From: Sphaerolaimus hirsutus
Lineage: Eukaryota; Nematoda; Chromadorea; Monhysterida; Sphaerolaimidae
Direction of reading: 5' to 3'
Assembly: GCA_964036195.1 (NCBI GenBank)
Contig: OZ038452.1
Coordinates: 434,001-498,000 of the forward strand
DNA: 64,000 nucleotides
The notes beneath the pieces are model-generated. The model ran no database searches. It worked only from the letters and a program-made list of their open reading frames with translations, and was not told the DNA's origin. Every line of letters starts with the position of its first letter. Position 1 is the stretch's first letter. The translations under genes were made by a program, and so were the position numbers. Shown here in pieces: positions 63,519-64,000 of the stretch.

Positions 63519-63977
63519 GGGTTCAAACGGGATTGACTTTTCGGGATCGGGATTGCCTTTGGAGTTTTCGGGATCGGGATCGCGATTGATGTCTCGGGAT
63601 CGGGATTCGTTTTTGAGATTTCGGGATCGGGATTGGGGTTTCAGGATCGGGATCGGAATATAGAAAAGGTCCTAAAATACGTGTTTTTTCGCTGATTTTT
63701 GCACAAAAATGGCCTAAAGATTTGGATGTCAGAAACGTGGCATAAAGTGGACATTGGATGTGTCCGTTCACATTTATTAGTGCAAAAATCACACTTAAAC
63801 ACGTTCCCAATTTTTTTCCGGGATCGGGATTGGGTTTTGAAAACTTTCGGGATCGGGATCGGGATTTGCTTTTTGGAATTTCGGGATCGCGATAGGGATT
63901 GAGGTTTCGGGATCGGGACCGCTATATCCCGAAATTTCTCGGTATTCGGGATCGGGATCCCGTTTGAACCCTAACTA
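63519..63977. mobile_element. GGGTTCAAACGGGAT foldback of GGGATC repeats
   Basis: AGGGTTCAAACGGGATTGAC and GATCCCGTTTGAACCCTA. Both arms are runs of TTTCGGGATCGGGATT with the same polarity rather than inverse. The core (63660-63815) holds CACACTTAAACACGTTCCCA, also present at 51804-51823. Confidence 0.82.
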
Positions 63978-64000
63978 TATACCTTTCCCAGACGCAGCTC

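Noticed and set aside
63519..63977. Telomere- or satellite-like GGGATC repeats
   Set aside because: Bounded by inverted ends shared with other loci, so better explained as a dispersed element.

Overview
The window is animal nuclear DNA, most likely from an arthropod. Coding sequence is in short GC-rich exons bounded by GT..AG introns. The introns are AT-rich and packed with palindromic repeats. There are no operons, no bacterial-style ribosome binding sites and no long intact ORFs. The species cannot be named from the sequence. The main gene is the 5' part of unc-80 on the + strand. UNC80 is the large scaffold of the NALCN (narrow abdomen) sodium-leak channel complex. I assembled 37 exons from 13942 to 48559. 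Their phases agree at every junction, and together they encode about 2,045 residues. The gene then runs out of the window: no later unc-80 exon is recognisable in the last 15.4 kb.

Layout. 1-2972: repeats. 2973-3450: two exons of an unidentified + strand gene with a hydrophobic C-terminal end. 3451-7966: repeats only. 7967-12198: a nested insertion nest. A truncated LINE-like fragment lies between two copies of a 149-bp sequence, and the second copy is itself split by a 3.3-kb element carrying a 295-codon Cys-rich ORF. 13410: TATA box and likely start region of unc-80. 13942-48559: unc-80 exons and introns. Inside intron 28, on the opposite strand, is an apparently complete four-exon gene for a 209-residue protein (42215-43530), which I do not recognise. 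48560-64000: repeats, including two identical 684-bp inverted arms 2.85 kb apart, a GGCCGTAA palindrome and several nested foldback elements.

The most unusual feature is the repeat content. At least fifteen families of short elements with long terminal inverted repeats fill the introns and flanks. Several abut splice sites. One family (ends CTGGTGCCAGTCCC / GGGACTGGCACCAG) carries GT at one end and CAG at the other. One copy makes up essentially the whole of unc-80 intron 17, and another does the same in the upstream gene. This looks like intron creation by a TIR element (an introner-like element). A 1.45-kb foldback inside intron 28 would form a long hairpin in the unc-80 pre-mRNA.

Exon calls rest on reading frames, splice signals, phase agreement and my recollection of the UNC80 family. 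No alignment or database search was run.
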